Positions 1 through 9,853 of a stretch of 64,000 nt of DNA are shown here, one piece after another. A program made the position numbers and the translations under genes. This stretch comes from JALYNX01 sp963724825 (lineage in GTDB: Bacteria > Actinomycetota > Acidimicrobiia > Spongiisociales > ZC4RG35): NCBI GenBank assembly GCA_963724825.1, contig CAVRWT010000003.1:210223-274222 (forward strand), in the 5' to 3' direction. The notes below the pieces were generated by a model. It was not told the origin of the DNA. It saw nothing but the letters and a program-made list of their open reading frames with translations, and ran no database searches. Each line of letters opens with the position of its first letter. Within the stretch, counting starts at the first letter, position 1.

Positions 1-521
1 GGAGTGTCCACCAATATCTCAACCGGCGAGATCAGCCGATCGGCAAGACCAGCCCCGAACGACGCGAAGAGGTCGAGCCGATGCCCATCCACGTCCTGGG
101 TGACCAAATGGCGGGCGTTGCCCGAGTCGGGAGTCACGTTGATCAGGTGGAACTCCACCCCCGAATTGGTGGCGGTTCCCGCGTCGTCCACGGCGATGTC
201 ACCCGACAACACCTCGCCGAAACCTTGGGCGAACCCGCTCCAGAAGTTGGCGGCTATCGCTTCGTCGCCGTTCTCGAGCGCATCGGCGACCTCAGCCGAG
301 CTCGCCCCCTCCGCCAGGGAAGCGAGGGCGGCATGGCCGGGCATCGCCAGCGAGCTTGCCGCTGCGAAGTCACCATCGACGAGAAGATCGTGCAGTTCCT
401 CGACCGCTTCCACTGCCGACGCGGCGCCGGGGCCGCGGGTGATGGTGGTGTCGACACTCTCCGCACCCCGGCAGGAGACTGCCGCCACCACCAGAAACGC
501 CAGGGCGGCCCGCCTACGCAT
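1..521 (-). CDS. Putative secreted lipoprotein, 3' part cut by window edge
   Basis: On the minus strand an open frame runs from an ATG at 521 off the left edge, giving about 173 residues. It begins MRRRAALAFLVVAAVSC, a short basic and hydrophobic signal with a lipobox-like VAAVSC, so it is probably exported and lipidated at Cys17. A Thr-rich, acidic stretch follows, then a globular region that I cannot assign to a family. Its ATG overlaps the end of the upstream membrane-protein gene (stop at 514-516) by 8 nt, which suggests translational coupling in the 4-gene minus-strand run starting at 2565. Three-periodic GC and the absence of stops support coding. Confidence 0.65.
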   Translation of the reverse strand, partial: MRRRAALAFLVVAAVSCRGAESVDTTITRGPGAASAVEAVEELHDLLVDGDFAAASSLAMPGHAALASLAEGASSAEVADALENGDEAIAANFWSGFAQGFGEVLSGDIAVDDAGTATNSGVEFHLINVTPDSGNARHLVTQDVDGHRLDLFASFGAGLADRLISPVEILVDT

Positions 522-1053
522 CCTCAGTGACCAGCTCGGGGATGCGCCCGGTGCGGTAGAGGGCTGCCCGCTTGGCGCGATCGGTGAGGCCCGTGGCAAA
601 CCAGAGCCAGATCAGATAACCCAACCCCACGAGGTCGAGGATCCACCGCCATGGGTCGTGCAGAGCCCGCTCCCAGGCCGATGCCCAATAGGGCATGACG
701 CCGGCGGCAATGTCCCAGCCGAAGAAGGGCCAGAACAGGACCTCGGGCTCGGTCCACATCCCGTCGAGCAGGAGATGGAACAGCCAGCCGACGCCGAGGG
801 CCATGAAAGCGCGCCGCCTTCTCCCCCGGCGGGTCGCCAGCAGGACGACTGCCATGTAGAGGGTGGGAAGCAGCAGGGTGTGGAAGTAGAGCTCGCCGGT
901 CGAGAACCGCCTCGGAAAGAAGACGGTCCCCACGAGGAGATCCACCAGGTCGGGGAGGATCGCCCCAAACAGGAGAAACCTGACGTCTACTTTCGGGTCC
1001 CGAAATATCCATCTGAACAGCCACAGGGTTGCCCCTGCGTGCCAGAAGAGCAT
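514..1053 (-). CDS. YdjM/DUF457-like membrane protein
   Basis: 179 residues with about four hydrophobic segments. It shows the pattern of the membrane-bound metal-dependent hydrolase family (YdjM/DUF457): an early His (HAGATL), the LPDLVD motif near residue 35, a His before the next helix (FHTLLLP), and FHLLLDGMW followed by WPFFGW near residues 97-115. The biochemical role of this family is poorly defined, so the hydrolase name is nominal. The ATG lies 4 nt after the stop of the zinc-ribbon gene, and its own end overlaps the lipoprotein start, so it belongs to the same transcript. Confidence 0.6.
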   Translation of the reverse strand: MLFWHAGATLWLFRWIFRDPKVDVRFLLFGAILPDLVDLLVGTVFFPRRFSTGELYFHTLLLPTLYMAVVLLATRRGRRRRAFMALGVGWLFHLLLDGMWTEPEVLFWPFFGWDIAAGVMPYWASAWERALHDPWRWILDLVGLGYLIWLWFATGLTDRAKRAALYRTGRIPELVTEDA

Positions 1054-1056
1054 TGC

Positions 1057-1764
1057 TCAGGGAACCAGGATCCGACGGCAGTGGACGCACCGCGGGATCT
1101 CGGCGTCGAGGGCTTCGGCGGCTTCGGCGGCGGACAGCGCCATGTGACAACCGCCGCAGACGCCATGTTCGAACCGCCCGATGGCGACGCCCTCCTTTGA
1201 CAGGCGCAGCTTCTCGTACATCTCGAGGAGGTCGGGAGGAATGGGGACGATCGCTTCCTTCTTCCGCTCCTCTTTGCGAGCCAGTTCGGCGTCGATCTGC
1301 TTCCACTCCGCCTTGATCACCTTTTCGAGCGATTCCTTCTCGGAGGTCAGCAACCCGATCTCATCGGTGAGTTTCTGGGCCGTATCCCGGGCCGGATCGA
1401 GGTCGTCGAGCAGGGCTAGAACCCGCTCCTCCATCGCCGAACGTTGCCCTTTGAGGCTTTGCACTTCGAGACGCATGTATTCGGTTTCTCGGGCGCTCAT
1501 CCCACCGGCGTAGAGCCTGGTCTCATGTTCGGTGAGCTTGCTCTCCAACATCTCCAACTCGCCCTCGCTCTTGTCGAAGTCGAGCTCCATCGTCTTCAGA
1601 ATGTCCGACGCCTCGACCAGCTCCTTCTCGAGGGCGGCCTGCTTCTCGTGGGCCTGGCGATAGGCGTCGAGCTCGGGCAGTGACTTGCGCCTGTCGAGGA
1701 GGCGATCGATCTGGAGATCTAGGTCTTGGACATCGAGCAGGTCGGCAAGGCTCGTGATCTCCAT
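1057..1764 (-). CDS. C4-type zinc-ribbon coiled-coil protein (CT398/HP0958-like)
   Basis: 235 residues from ATG 1764. Residues ~10-180 form a long charged heptad-rich coiled coil (LDLQIDRLLDRRKSLPELDA and onward). The C-terminus has a four-Cys zinc ribbon: GVCGGCHMAL near residue 200 and PRCVHCRRIL at the end. This is the architecture of the C4-type zinc ribbon family (Pfam zf-RING_7; CT398, HP0958). Synteny with a nif3-like gene is common for this family. The frame is also open upstream into the Nif3 gene, but only because of a one-base insertion there, so the two are separate proteins. Function in actinobacteria is not settled; a nucleic-acid or scaffold role is possible. Confidence 0.8.
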   Translation of the reverse strand: MEITSLADLLDVQDLDLQIDRLLDRRKSLPELDAYRQAHEKQAALEKELVEASDILKTMELDFDKSEGELEMLESKLTEHETRLYAGGMSARETEYMRLEVQSLKGQRSAMEERVLALLDDLDPARDTAQKLTDEIGLLTSEKESLEKVIKAEWKQIDAELARKEERKKEAIVPIPPDLLEMYEKLRLSKEGVAIGRFEHGVCGGCHMALSAAEAAEALDAEIPRCVHCRRILVP

Positions 1765-1787
1765 GAAGGCCGGAGGGTAGCGGTGGC

Positions 1788-2565
1788 TCAAACCCAAGTC
1801 TGCGGGTCGAGTTGGGTCAGATCGACCACTTCGACGCCGACTCGGGACCGGATCATCTCGAGCAGTGATGCCATGCCCGGGCGCTCGGTGGCGATGTGCC
1901 CCGGGGTCGATGACCGACAGACCCGCATCCAGTGCCGCCACCGCCTTGTGATGGCCCACATCTCCGGTGACGAGGACGTCGGCGAGAACTGCAGCCTGAT
2001 CGACGAAATCCGAGCCGGATCCGGGAACGACGGCCACCCGGCCCACCAGTTCGTCGAGGTTCCCCGAGACCCGGGGTGAGGTCGTCGCCAGGACTTTGGC
2101 CACCAATCCCGCCAGATCGCGAAGACTCCCCTGGTAACTCCCGACCCGCCCGATGTCGGGCAGTCCTTGCTCTTCGTCGGCCCCAAACGGCACCGGTGTC
2201 AACAAGCCGAGGGCCGCGGCGAGGGAATCGGCGGCCCCACCTGGCGCGGCGTCGAAGTCGGTGTGAGCCACGACCACATTGACCCGGGCCTGTATCAGGC
2301 GAACGGCACGCGCCACCGGCGAGCGACCCGCGGTCAGGCGATTGGTGGGCGCGAACAAGAGGGGGTGGTAGCTGATCAGGAGGTCGATCGGGGCGGCCTC
2401 GATTGCCGAGACGACGGCCTCGGTCACTTCGTGACAGACGCCGATCTGGGCCACCGTGGCATCGGGGTCTCCGATCTGAAGCCCCACCGGGTCCCAGGCC
2501 GCAGCCGTCTCGGGGCGAATGACTTCGGCGAGCGAGGCCAGAACGTCGGCAACGGTGGTCACCAT
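1788..2565 (-). CDS. Nif3-like dinuclear metal centre protein (frameshifted)
   Basis: Begins MVTTVADVLASLAEVI at ATG 2565. Nif3/YbgI-family features follow in order: WDPVGLQIGDP, LLISYHPLLFAP (metal-binding His), VVVAHTDFDAAPGG, then VLVTGDVGHHKAVAALDAGL. The frame breaks at the GGGG run (plus-strand 1899-1902): removing one G restores DPGHIATERPGMASLLEMI and a natural end at TGA 1788-1790. The C-terminal His and Glu of GH..TE are typical metal ligands of the family. About 258 residues if corrected. Proposed roles (GTP cyclohydrolase type 2-like, metal chaperone) are unproven. Probable first gene of the minus-strand operon with the zinc-ribbon gene. Confidence 0.85.
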
Positions 2566-2598
2566 GAGGATGGTAGGAGTGTCCGGCCCCCGTCGACC

Positions 2599-2660
2599 GT
2601 TGTCCCCCCTTTCCAAGGGGGGACCGCCCGAGCTCCGCTCGGGCGATGGGGGGTTAGCCA
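2599..2660. repeat. GC-rich palindromic intergenic element, type A copy 1
   Basis: Two stacked inverted repeats lie between the divergent nif3 and proline-racemase-family genes. The first is a CCCCCC/GGGGGG stem around TTTCCAA (2604-2622). The second is the perfect hairpin GCCCGAGC-TCC-GCTCGGGC (2626-2644), followed by GATGGGGGGTTAGCC. Close relatives occur at 63003-63061 and, shortened and inverted, at 48546-48571. Confidence 0.75.
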
Positions 2661-2683
2661 CCGTCCCTATCCTCCTCATCCAA

Positions 2684-3722
2684 ATGGATCTCACCGCCCC
2701 CCTCGCCTTCCAGCCTCCGAGCGGATGGCAAAAGGTGGTCGTCGTCGACTCCCACACCGGTGGTGAGCCATTCCGGATCGTGGTTTCAGGGGTCCCCCAG
2801 CCCGTTGGCGATACCGTCCTCGAGCGGCGTCGCTACGCCGAATCGCATCTCGATCATCTGCGTCGGATCCTGATGTGGGAGCCGAGAGGGCACTCAGACA
2901 TGTATGGAGCATTGATCGGGCCCCCAACGGCCGAGGACAGCGACCTGTCCGTGCTCTTCATGCACAACGAGGGCTTCTCGACCATGTGCGGCCACGGGAT
3001 CATCGCTCTCGACCAAGGTCGCCCTCGACACCGGCATCCTCCCCGTGACCGGGCCGGAGACCACGATTCGCATCGACACCCCGGCGGGTCAGGTGGTGGC
3101 CACGGCGAGCGTGTCCGGCGGGGTGGTCGACCGGGTTCGCTTCCGCAACGTGCCCTCGTTTGTCCTCGAACTCGACGCCACCGTGGAGGTGCCTGGCCAC
3201 GGCACGGTCGCCTACGACCTGGCCTTCGGCGGTGGCTTCTATGCCTACGTCGATGTGGCGACCGTCGGGCTGACCTGCACTCCCGCCGACGCTGCCGGTT
3301 TGATCGAGATGGGGCGCCGGATCAAGCAGGCGGTCAACGCCTCCCGGGAGATGCGCCACCCGTTGGAGGAGGATCTGAGCTTCCTCTACGGCGTGATCTT
3401 CGTCGGGCCTCCCCAGGACCCGGCCAACCACTCCCGCAACGTCTGCATCTTCGCCGAGGGCGAGCTGGATCGGTCACCTACGGGCACCGGGGTCAGCGGC
3501 CGGCTTGCCATCCACCACGCCCGGGGAGACATCGGGATCGACGAGCCGATCGTCGTCGAGAGCATCGTGGGGAGCACCTTCACGGGGCGCGTCGCCAAGA
3601 CCGTCGAATTCGAGGGGCTGCCGGCGATCATTCCGGAGATCGAGGGGCAGGCCCACATCCTCGGCCGAAGTGAGTACTGGATCGACGCTGCCGACAAGCT
3701 CGCCGAGGGGTTCCTGGTGTGA
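2684..3722 (+). CDS. trans-3-hydroxy-L-proline dehydratase-like (proline racemase family), frameshifted
   Basis: Begins MDLTAPLAFQPPSGWQKVVV at ATG 2684 and ends at TGA 3722, ~345 residues once one extra base near 3010 is removed. Proline-racemase-family landmarks: VDSHTGGEPFRI near residue 24, the catalytic MCGHGIIAL, GGGFYAYVD, and DRSPTGTGVSGR near the C-terminus. In true proline racemases the second catalytic residue is Cys (SPCGTG); here it is Thr (SPTGTG), the signature of trans-3-hydroxy-L-proline dehydratases, which make delta-1-pyrroline-2-carboxylate. The substrate is therefore inferred from one residue. Monocistronic by layout, with a type A palindromic element upstream. Confidence 0.85.
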
Positions 3723-3846
3723 TCAGGTCCACCCCGAATTCATCACGTTCGACCAGTGAATGCGTCCGGCAGTAGATTCTGCCGACACGCCACGTCCGCG
3801 ACTGTTCCTCGCTGTGGTCAACGACCGGCCAACGTGAAGGACCGTC

Positions 3847-4838
3847 TTGCATCTCCTGATGGGTTTCGACAGCAACTACGCCATGCCGGCTGCAGTCACG
3901 ATTCGCTCATTGGGCCGATCACTGTGCCGCGCGAGTCCACAACCATCCACATTCTCGGTGTCGATTTGAGCGCCGAGGCCCGCGGACGGATCGAAGAGTC
4001 CGACAACCCCTTCAATCCAGCTGGTCTGGTAACGACTTCGACCCGAGTCAGATCGCCGATCTCCCCGATCTCCTCGATCAAAGATGAGATCTACATCACA
4101 AGGTCGGCCTACACCCCGATCTTCTTCGATCACTACATCCACCCCGAAGTTGACCGGTTCCGCCTTCCTCCTGGACAGCGGACACCCTGGTTCGACAGTC
4201 GCCTCTCGCCGTCATCCTGAATCTCGGTGACGCACCCTGGCGGCGGTGCAGGACTTCGGTTGCTCCACCGCGATCGGGCTGCCCAGAGGAGTCGCCGGAT
4301 GGCGGGAAATGGGGCTGGACGGACGGCTGCCCGCCTTCAACACCCAGGGTTCGTGCTCATCGACCGTGCGGCGTGGAAGGCAAGCCGGGTCGAGGACCGG
4401 TGCATCGACTATCTGACTCGTTTTGGGTCTTCGATGACGAACTACGGGACCGACCCCCTCCACCAACGCCGGCGGTATCACCACCTCGACTCGAAGTGGA
4501 ACTACCAGGTCGTGATCGAGTGGGCGTTTGGAGGCGACAAGGCCATGGCCTACGCCTTCATCGCACACGACCAACTCGACGAAGCTCGCTCCAACCCGGC
4601 GATCGTTCACTACAACGGTGACCTCAAACCGTGGCTCACAAAAGGAAGCAAGTTGCCATTCCTCGCCGAGTGGCAGGCCGCACTCGATGAAACGGCGTGG
4701 CGGGGAACCCCACCGGCCGCTCCGAAGCGAGCTTCGCCCTGGCAAATCGCCAAATACCGTGGCCGAAAGGCGAGTCGCGCCCGTTCGGACGTTGACCACC
4801 TATGGCGCGGGCTACGCAAGGTGATCGTCTGGCGGTGA
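3847..4838 (+). CDS. GT8-family glycosyltransferase, multiply frameshifted
   Basis: Family-8 glycosyltransferase sequence is recoverable across all three plus frames. An N-terminal LHLLMGFDSNYAMPAAVTIR follows a likely TTG start at 3847 with GAAGGA five bases upstream. Then come a degenerate LLDSDTL-type donor-binding DxD near 4170, FVLIDRAAW near 4350, WNYQVVIEWAFGGDKAMAYA, and the late PAIVHYNGDLKPW, whose His is a metal ligand in the family. The last ~200 residues are in one intact frame ending at TGA 4838. Corrected length about 330 residues, normal for GT8. The acceptor is unknown; the envelope locus begins 2 kb downstream. At least four frame breaks are needed, so exact residues in the first half are uncertain. 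Confidence 0.75.
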
Positions 4839-4953
4839 TCGGCTGGGGCCGCAGCTGAAAAGATACCATCCCCGGCTCTGAAACGGATCGGATGGAAACC
4901 GTCCTCCTCGTCGATCCGAATCTCGATAGGGCGCAATTGCTGGCTGCGGAGGT

Positions 4954-5027
4954 TGGGCGTTGAGGGACTTGAACCCCCGACCCCTGCCTTGTAAGGGCAG
5001 TGCTCTAGCCAACTGAGCTAAACGCCC
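4954..5027 (-). tRNA. tRNA-Val (anticodon TAC)
   Basis: On the minus strand the cloverleaf folds with acceptor stem GGGCGTT/AACGCCC (5021-5027 with 4955-4961), D-arm TAGCTCAGTTGGCTAGAGC, anticodon stem CTGCC/GGCAG enclosing loop CTTACAA (anticodon TAC), and T-arm with GGTTCAAGTC. The discriminator is A; CCA is not fully encoded. Confidence 0.95.
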
Positions 5028-5049
5028 GGGATGATCAGTTTACGAGGGA

Positions 5050-5889
5050 TCAGTATCCGCTCAGTGCGCCGATCTTTCGCCCGTAGTCGAGGGTGCGCCC
5101 GAAGGTCCACATGGCTATCGGGTACATCACTAGCGAGAACACGGCCAGGGCGCCGATCGCCTGCAGAGCCGTCGGACCGGCAAGCACCTCACCCTGAGGC
5201 ATCATCACGCGCCGCAGGGCCTGGATCACGTAGGTGTGTGGGATCACCCAGGAGAAGGCACGAACCCAACTCGGCAGCAGCTCTAAGGGGAAGAAGGCGC
5301 CCGACAGGACCGAAGCCGCAATGGTGTAGAGCTGCAACACCGGGTCGCTGCGCTTGGAGATCACCTTGATGCTCGCCCCGAGTATCCCGATGGACAACGT
5401 GGCCAGAAGACCCATGATGACGATCACGATGGCGGCGGGTATGCCCGAGGCGGCGTACTCGGCTCCCAGTGGGATCGACAGCAACACCATGACCGAGACG
5501 GTGGCGACATTCTCGACGAGCGGCCAGGGCAGGATCGCAAAGGGCAGCGCCCGCCATGGCACTGGCTCGACCAGGAACATCTCCAACTGCCCCTGGGTGA
5601 CGAAGGCAAGCATCGCGCTGCCGAACGCATTGAGGGTCACACCCAGGAGCGTCATCGCTGCGACTCCGAGCACGACAAACGTGTAGTAGTCGAAGGCCAC
5701 GTCGCGGCTGTCGTTGCCCACCAGTTCGGCGACGAATTTGAAGGTGATCACGGGGACGAAGGCGGAGAGCCCGTGCATCACCAGCGCCAACGGGTAATTG
5801 AGGGAGTCCCGCACCGCGATCAGGAAGAAGGCGTTCCCGATCTGACCCCACCGCCTCACCCGCTTCACGGGACCTGAGAGGACGCTCAT
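5050..5889 (-). CDS. ABC-2 type transporter permease
   Basis: 279 residues with six predicted membrane helices in the usual ABC-2 order (about residues 20-45, 55-80, 105-130, 140-165, 175-200 and 235-260). Motifs include VLSGAFFPLELLPSWVRAFS and the C-terminal HTYVIQALRRVMM, typical of drug- or polysaccharide-type ABC-2 permeases. The start overlaps the stop of the ATPase gene (ATGA at 5886-5889), so the pair is translationally coupled. The substrate cannot be read from sequence. With the ATPase it forms a complete exporter, located between two glycosyltransferase genes; glycan or lipid export is possible, drug efflux equally so. Confidence 0.88.
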   Translation of the reverse strand: MSVLSGPVKRVRRWGQIGNAFFLIAVRDSLNYPLALVMHGLSAFVPVITFKFVAELVGNDSRDVAFDYYTFVVLGVAAMTLLGVTLNAFGSAMLAFVTQGQLEMFLVEPVPWRALPFAILPWPLVENVATVSVMVLLSIPLGAEYAASGIPAAIVIVIMGLLATLSIGILGASIKVISKRSDPVLQLYTIAASVLSGAFFPLELLPSWVRAFSWVIPHTYVIQALRRVMMPQGEVLAGPTALQAIGALAVFSLVMYPIAMWTFGRTLDYGRKIGALSGY

Positions 5890-6881
5890 TCCTCTTCGTC
5901 CCCGGTGACGCGAAGCATGTTGCGCAGCACCTCACGCAAGCGGGGCTGTGTGAGCCCGATCGAATGGATGTGATCGACATGAGCATCGATCTCACGGATG
6001 ATGAGCCCCATCGGCAGCTCGGTGCTCACCACCAGATGCGACCCATCCAAGTCGACGCCGTTGACTCCTGGCAGCCGTTCGAGCAGGGTCATGACGTTCC
6101 CAGCCGATTGCTCGCCGTCGAATTCGATCTCGATCACCGGCTTCTTCGCTTGGGCGAGCATCAGGTCGAGGTCGCCGGAGTGGACGACGTGTCCCTTGTT
6201 GAGCAAGACGACCTTGTCGTCCAGAAGTTCGACCTCGTCCAAGCGGTGGGAGCTGATCAGGACTGCGAGCTTTCGCTCTCTGGCGATCCCCTGGATGAGG
6301 GTGAGCAACTCGAAGGAAGCGATCGGATCGACCGCAGCTGTCGGCTCATCGAGGATCAGGACCGCCGGCTCGTGGAAGATCGCCCGAGCCAGCATGAGGC
6401 GAGCCAGCATCCCCGAGGAGAGGGCGAAACCCACACGATCTCGGGCCTCGTACAGCCCGACCTGCTCCAGAGTCTCGTCGACCCGGTCCTTTAGGTCATG
6501 CTTCGAGACCCCCTGGAGACGACCATGAAATGCCAGGTTCTCCCGACAGGAGTGCCTCAGCAGCAGAGTCCGGTTCTCGGCCGGCATGAACCCGATCAGG
6601 CGCCGCACCGCCGTCGACTGGGTGGTGGTGTCGTATCCGAGGATCGACGCCGACCCGCTGGTTGGGGTAGTCAAACCGGTGAGCACCCGGAAGAGCGTCG
6701 ATTTCCCGGCGCCGTTCGGGCCGAGGACCGCCACCATGTCGCCAGGGTGCACTTCCAGCGAGATCTCGTCGACGGCTACCACCGCCTCTTTGACCGAAGT
6801 TCGGAGCAGCAGCTTCATCCACCGGGTGTACGGCTCATAGACCTTGCGTAAATGGTCGATGATGACGATGGGATCAGACAT
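5886..6881 (-). CDS. ABC transporter ATP-binding protein
   Basis: 331 residues from ATG 6881, preceded by AAGGAA five bases upstream, which decides this start over a longer open frame to 7370. It shows Walker A GPNGAGKST, a Q-loop region after GFMPAENRT, the signature-like ALSSGMLARLMLARA, Walker B AVLILDEPT and the switch His in ISSHRLDEVE. The signature is LSSGM, not the canonical LSGGQ. A ~100-residue C-terminal extension (from ~235) resembles the DUF4162 tail of ABC-2 ATPases. It drives the permease encoded immediately downstream. Confidence 0.9.
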   Translation of the reverse strand: MSDPIVIIDHLRKVYEPYTRWMKLLLRTSVKEAVVAVDEISLEVHPGDMVAVLGPNGAGKSTLFRVLTGLTTPTSGSASILGYDTTTQSTAVRRLIGFMPAENRTLLLRHSCRENLAFHGRLQGVSKHDLKDRVDETLEQVGLYEARDRVGFALSSGMLARLMLARAIFHEPAVLILDEPTAAVDPIASFELLTLIQGIARERKLAVLISSHRLDEVELLDDKVVLLNKGHVVHSGDLDLMLAQAKKPVIEIEFDGEQSAGNVMTLLERLPGVNGVDLDGSHLVVSTELPMGLIIREIDAHVDHIHSIGLTQPRLREVLRNMLRVTGDEEE

Positions 6882-7022
6882 GTATTCCTTCTTGCGATCC
6901 CGTGTCGGGCCGAAACAGGGAGCGAGACTACCGGCAGACCAGCCATTTGCTATCGGCGGAACTTGCCCTCGCCTGTAAGGCGTCGCCGATCGCGGCCACT
7001 CGCCTGCTGAACTGGACCGAAG

Positions 7023-7968
7023 ATGACAGATGCCGTGAAGCTCTATGGAGTCCTCGTGACCTACGCCAGGACTGCCTCGCTCGCTGTCACGTTGGAGCGG
7101 CTTCGGGCACAGACCCGCCAGCTCGATCACCTCTATGTCGTGGACAACGGGAGTAGCCCCGAGGCCCGCCAACTCGTCGAGCAATGCGCCTTCGCCGCCA
7201 CCTATCTCGACGCCGGAGACAATGTCGGCCCGGCCGGTGGTTATGCCCTTGGCATGGAAACGATCCTCCAAGAGGCCAACGATTCCTGACTGGATCTTCC
7301 TTTTCGACGACGATGACCCGCCCTTCTTCGACGATGCCCTAGAGAACGCAGGGCTTTTCGCGGAACGCATGACGATGGCTCATCGAGAGGTTGGTGCGGT
7401 CGGCATCAGCGGAGGTCGATTCGACTTCGGCTCGGGCCGTGTGATCCGGATTGGCGACGCCGACATCAAAGGACCGGTCTCCGTCCACCACATCACGGGA
7501 GGCGGGCTGCCCGCCTATCGGGTCGGTGCCGTTCGACAGGTCGGCGTATTCCTGGCCGAGCTCTTCTTCGGCTTCGAAGAGCTCGAATACGGATTGCGGC
7601 TGACTGCTGCCGGCCACGGGTTGTTTGCCGACGGGGACGAGTGGGCACGGTCGGAAGTCGGTAAAACGGGAAGCCGGGCTCCTCCAATCCGAGGAGGACT
7701 CCGTCGCAGTGTCCGAAGCAGACCTCGCTTCGCCTCAGTGGGACCCCATGGCGTCGGTACTACAGCCTCCGCAACATGATCTACTTGCTGCGCCGCCATG
7801 GCCGCACCGCCACCGCAATCAAGGTCGCTGCAAGCCGTGGCGTCGGGAAACCGCTCGCCAACATCGTCACCAGCCCTGGGCTGGCATGGGAATCAGCTCA
7901 GACTGAACTTGCGAGCGATCCGTGATGGCTTCGGTGGCCGAATGGGGCGGACCGTCGAGCCCGGCTAA
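7023..7968 (+). CDS. GT2 glycosyltransferase (GlfT/rhamnosyltransferase-like), frameshifted
   Basis: Starts MTDAVKLYGVLVTYARTAS at ATG 7023. GT2 (GT-A fold) features: LDHLYVVDNGSS, NVGPAGGYALGME, the DDDDP donor/metal motif near 7310, HHITGGGLPAYR, and ELFFGFEELEYGLRL near 7565. The combination resembles galactofuranosyl- or rhamnosyl-transferases that extend cell-wall glycans. Frame breaks near 7287, 7650-7750 and 7905 are needed to reach RWYYSLRNMIYLLRRHG and the TAA at 7966-7968. About 313 residues if corrected. Its stop shares CTAA with the stop of the convergent deacetylase gene. First plus-strand gene of the envelope glycan locus. Confidence 0.8.
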
Positions 7969-8742
7969 CCGGAGTCGAACCAGACCCGTTTCTGACCGGT
8001 GCCGGTGGCAAGCAGGTCCCCAACGCTGCGTGGCATGCAGCCCCTTTCCCGCGAGACCGACCAGGACTGCCTCCACCACGTCCGCCTTGCCGCCTGGCGG
8101 GTGTGGAATCCTCCTGGGCCGGGAGTCGGTGTCCAGCCATCGTGGAGCAAGACGACCGACCCGAGACCCGATTGCTCGACTGCCCGTCCCACGATCTCGT
8201 CGGTGCCCTTCTGATCCCAGTCGTGAGGATCGACCGACCACATGATCACTTTCATGCCCCGAGACCGCGTCATCAGAAAGCTGCTAATCGTTTGCGCCCC
8301 GTACGGCGGTCGGAAGAGCCTGATCGGGCCTCCAACCACGGCTGACAACCGGTCCCGGCCGCCGTGAATCCTGTCAGCCACCTGACGGCTGCCAAGACGA
8401 GTCAAGTTGTCGTGGTTCGCCCCATGCAGGGCTGCCTCGTGGCCCTCGGCGACCACGCGCTCGCGCAATCTCGGGATATTGCTCGGCCCGCTCGGAGAGC
8501 ATGAAGAAGGTCGCCGTGGCACGACGTTCCGCGAGCAGGTCGAGGACCGCGGGGGTGACCACGGGGTCGGGGCCGTCGTCAAACGTCAGCGCAACGATGG
8601 GCTTCGTGGTACGACCGCTGTTATCGAGCCCAATGCCTTGGTCGCGAGCGGTGGAACCCATCCCCAACTGGCGCAACGGCGTCGGCAGACTCTGAGCTTT
8701 GCGCTCCACCTTGACGACTGCGTTGCGAACCCGATCCGGCAT
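7965..8742 (-). CDS. Polysaccharide deacetylase (NodB/CE4), frameshifted
   Basis: About 258 residues from ATG 8742. CE4 motifs are complete: TFDDGPD (motif 1), HGANH (metal-binding H-x3-H, motif 2), RPPYG (motif 3), SVDPHDW (motif 4) and VVLLHDG (motif 5). It ends LLATGTGQKRVWFDSG before TAG 7965-7967. Breaks near 8470 and two compensating shifts around 8050-8110 interrupt the frame. No export signal is evident, so it may act at the inner membrane or cytoplasmic face. It is paralogous to the intact deacetylase at 9854-10582. Predicted reaction: removal of N- or O-acetyl groups from a surface polysaccharide. Confidence 0.85.
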
Positions 8743-8860
8743 CTACCCCACCATTCCTCGACGCCCACGCCTCCCCGGCGCGACAATCGCGATCCTACAA
8801 GAGGGGGTTCAAGCCACCCCAGCTTGACCTACCGGTTGTCTCCGTGAGAATGCGTGAGCC

Positions 8861-9848
8861 ATGACTTCGCCATTGGTAACTGTTGTGATCACCACCAAGG
8901 ACCGCCACCAACTGGCTGACCGGGCCCTGGCCGGCTCTCCAGCAGACCTTCTCCGACCTCGAAGTGGTCGTTGTGGACGACGGTTCCACCCCTGCCTACG
9001 AGCCATCTGTCACCGATGGCCGGATCCGTCTTCTACGCAATGACTCATCTCGCGGCGTTTCCCGGCACGGAATGCCGCTCTTGCGGTCGCGAATGGGGAA
9101 TGGATCGCCTTTCTCGATGACGACGATGCTTGGCGCCCTCAGATGCTGGAGGTGTCGCTACAGGCAGCAGCCGAGTCGAACCTCCCCGAACCGGTGTCGG
9201 TGCTCTCCGGAGCAGAGATCAGAGATCCCGATGGGAAAGTTCTGAGGACACGTTTCCCGCCGACTCTTTCCCGGGGACAGCACTACTTCCTCGAAGACCT
9301 CTCCGAAGGTGGGAGCTTCCAGACCCACGCAACCTTGGTTGCTCCGACTGATGTGGTGCGGGCCATCGGTGGCTTCGACGAAGCGCTGTTGGCCAGCGTC
9401 CACGACGACTTCTACCTTCGCCTCAATGCGGTGAGCTCGATTCAGGGCACGCCGATCGTCACCTATGAGATCACAGCCCACCCTGGGTCACGGGTCTCCA
9501 AGTCCGTCCTGGCCCGAGCGGAGGCGATGGAATCGAACAGTCGCCAAACACAAGGAGAAGTTCAGCCAGCACCCGCGGCGCTACGCCAAGTACTTGTCGA
9601 TGATGGGAGCCACTTATCTGCGGGCCGGCAAATGGGGGCCGGCGGTCAAGGCGACGACACGTTCGATCGTGGTCGACCCGGGTCGTGGAGAGTCCTATCG
9701 CTGGTGGCTGGCGTCCCTTGGTGGTCCATGGACTCTCCGGGTCGGGCGCCGGGTCCTCGGTGAAGACACCGAGAAGGCCGAACGACGAGTCAAGTATGCG
9801 GGGTCGGACCCGGAACCGGACCGGTCGCAAGCCGAAATGGAAGGCTGA
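8861..9848 (+). CDS. GT2 family glycosyltransferase, frameshifted
   Basis: Begins MTSPLVTVVITTKDRHQLA at ATG 8861 and, after frame corrections near 8935, 9065 and 9530, reads LEVVVVDDGSTP, a WIAFLDDDDAWRPQMLE metal/donor motif, GGFDEALLASVHDDFYLRL, and a tetratricopeptide-like tail YLRAGKWGPAVKATTRSIVV. These are standard GT2 (GT-A) elements; the last segment is common in glycosyltransferases of actinobacterial polysaccharide clusters. About 328 residues, ending at TGA 9848. It lies 5 nt before the next deacetylase gene on the same strand, so the two are probably cotranscribed. Sugar and acceptor are unknown. Confidence 0.8.
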
Positions 9849-9853
9849 CCATC

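Noticed and set aside
4..1200. Long plus-strand open frame at the left edge
   Set aside because: Antisense to the lipoprotein, YdjM-like and zinc-ribbon genes; Pro/Arg/Ser-rich composition and no family motif.
1057..2757. Single 566-residue protein joining Nif3-like and zinc-ribbon parts
   Set aside because: The join exists only because of an extra G at 1899-1902. Removing it gives a natural Nif3 end with stop at 1788 and a separate ATG at 1764.
5886..7370. 494-residue version of the ABC ATPase with an N-terminal extension
   Set aside because: The extension is antisense to the GT2 gene, and a good ribosome-binding site precedes ATG 6881.
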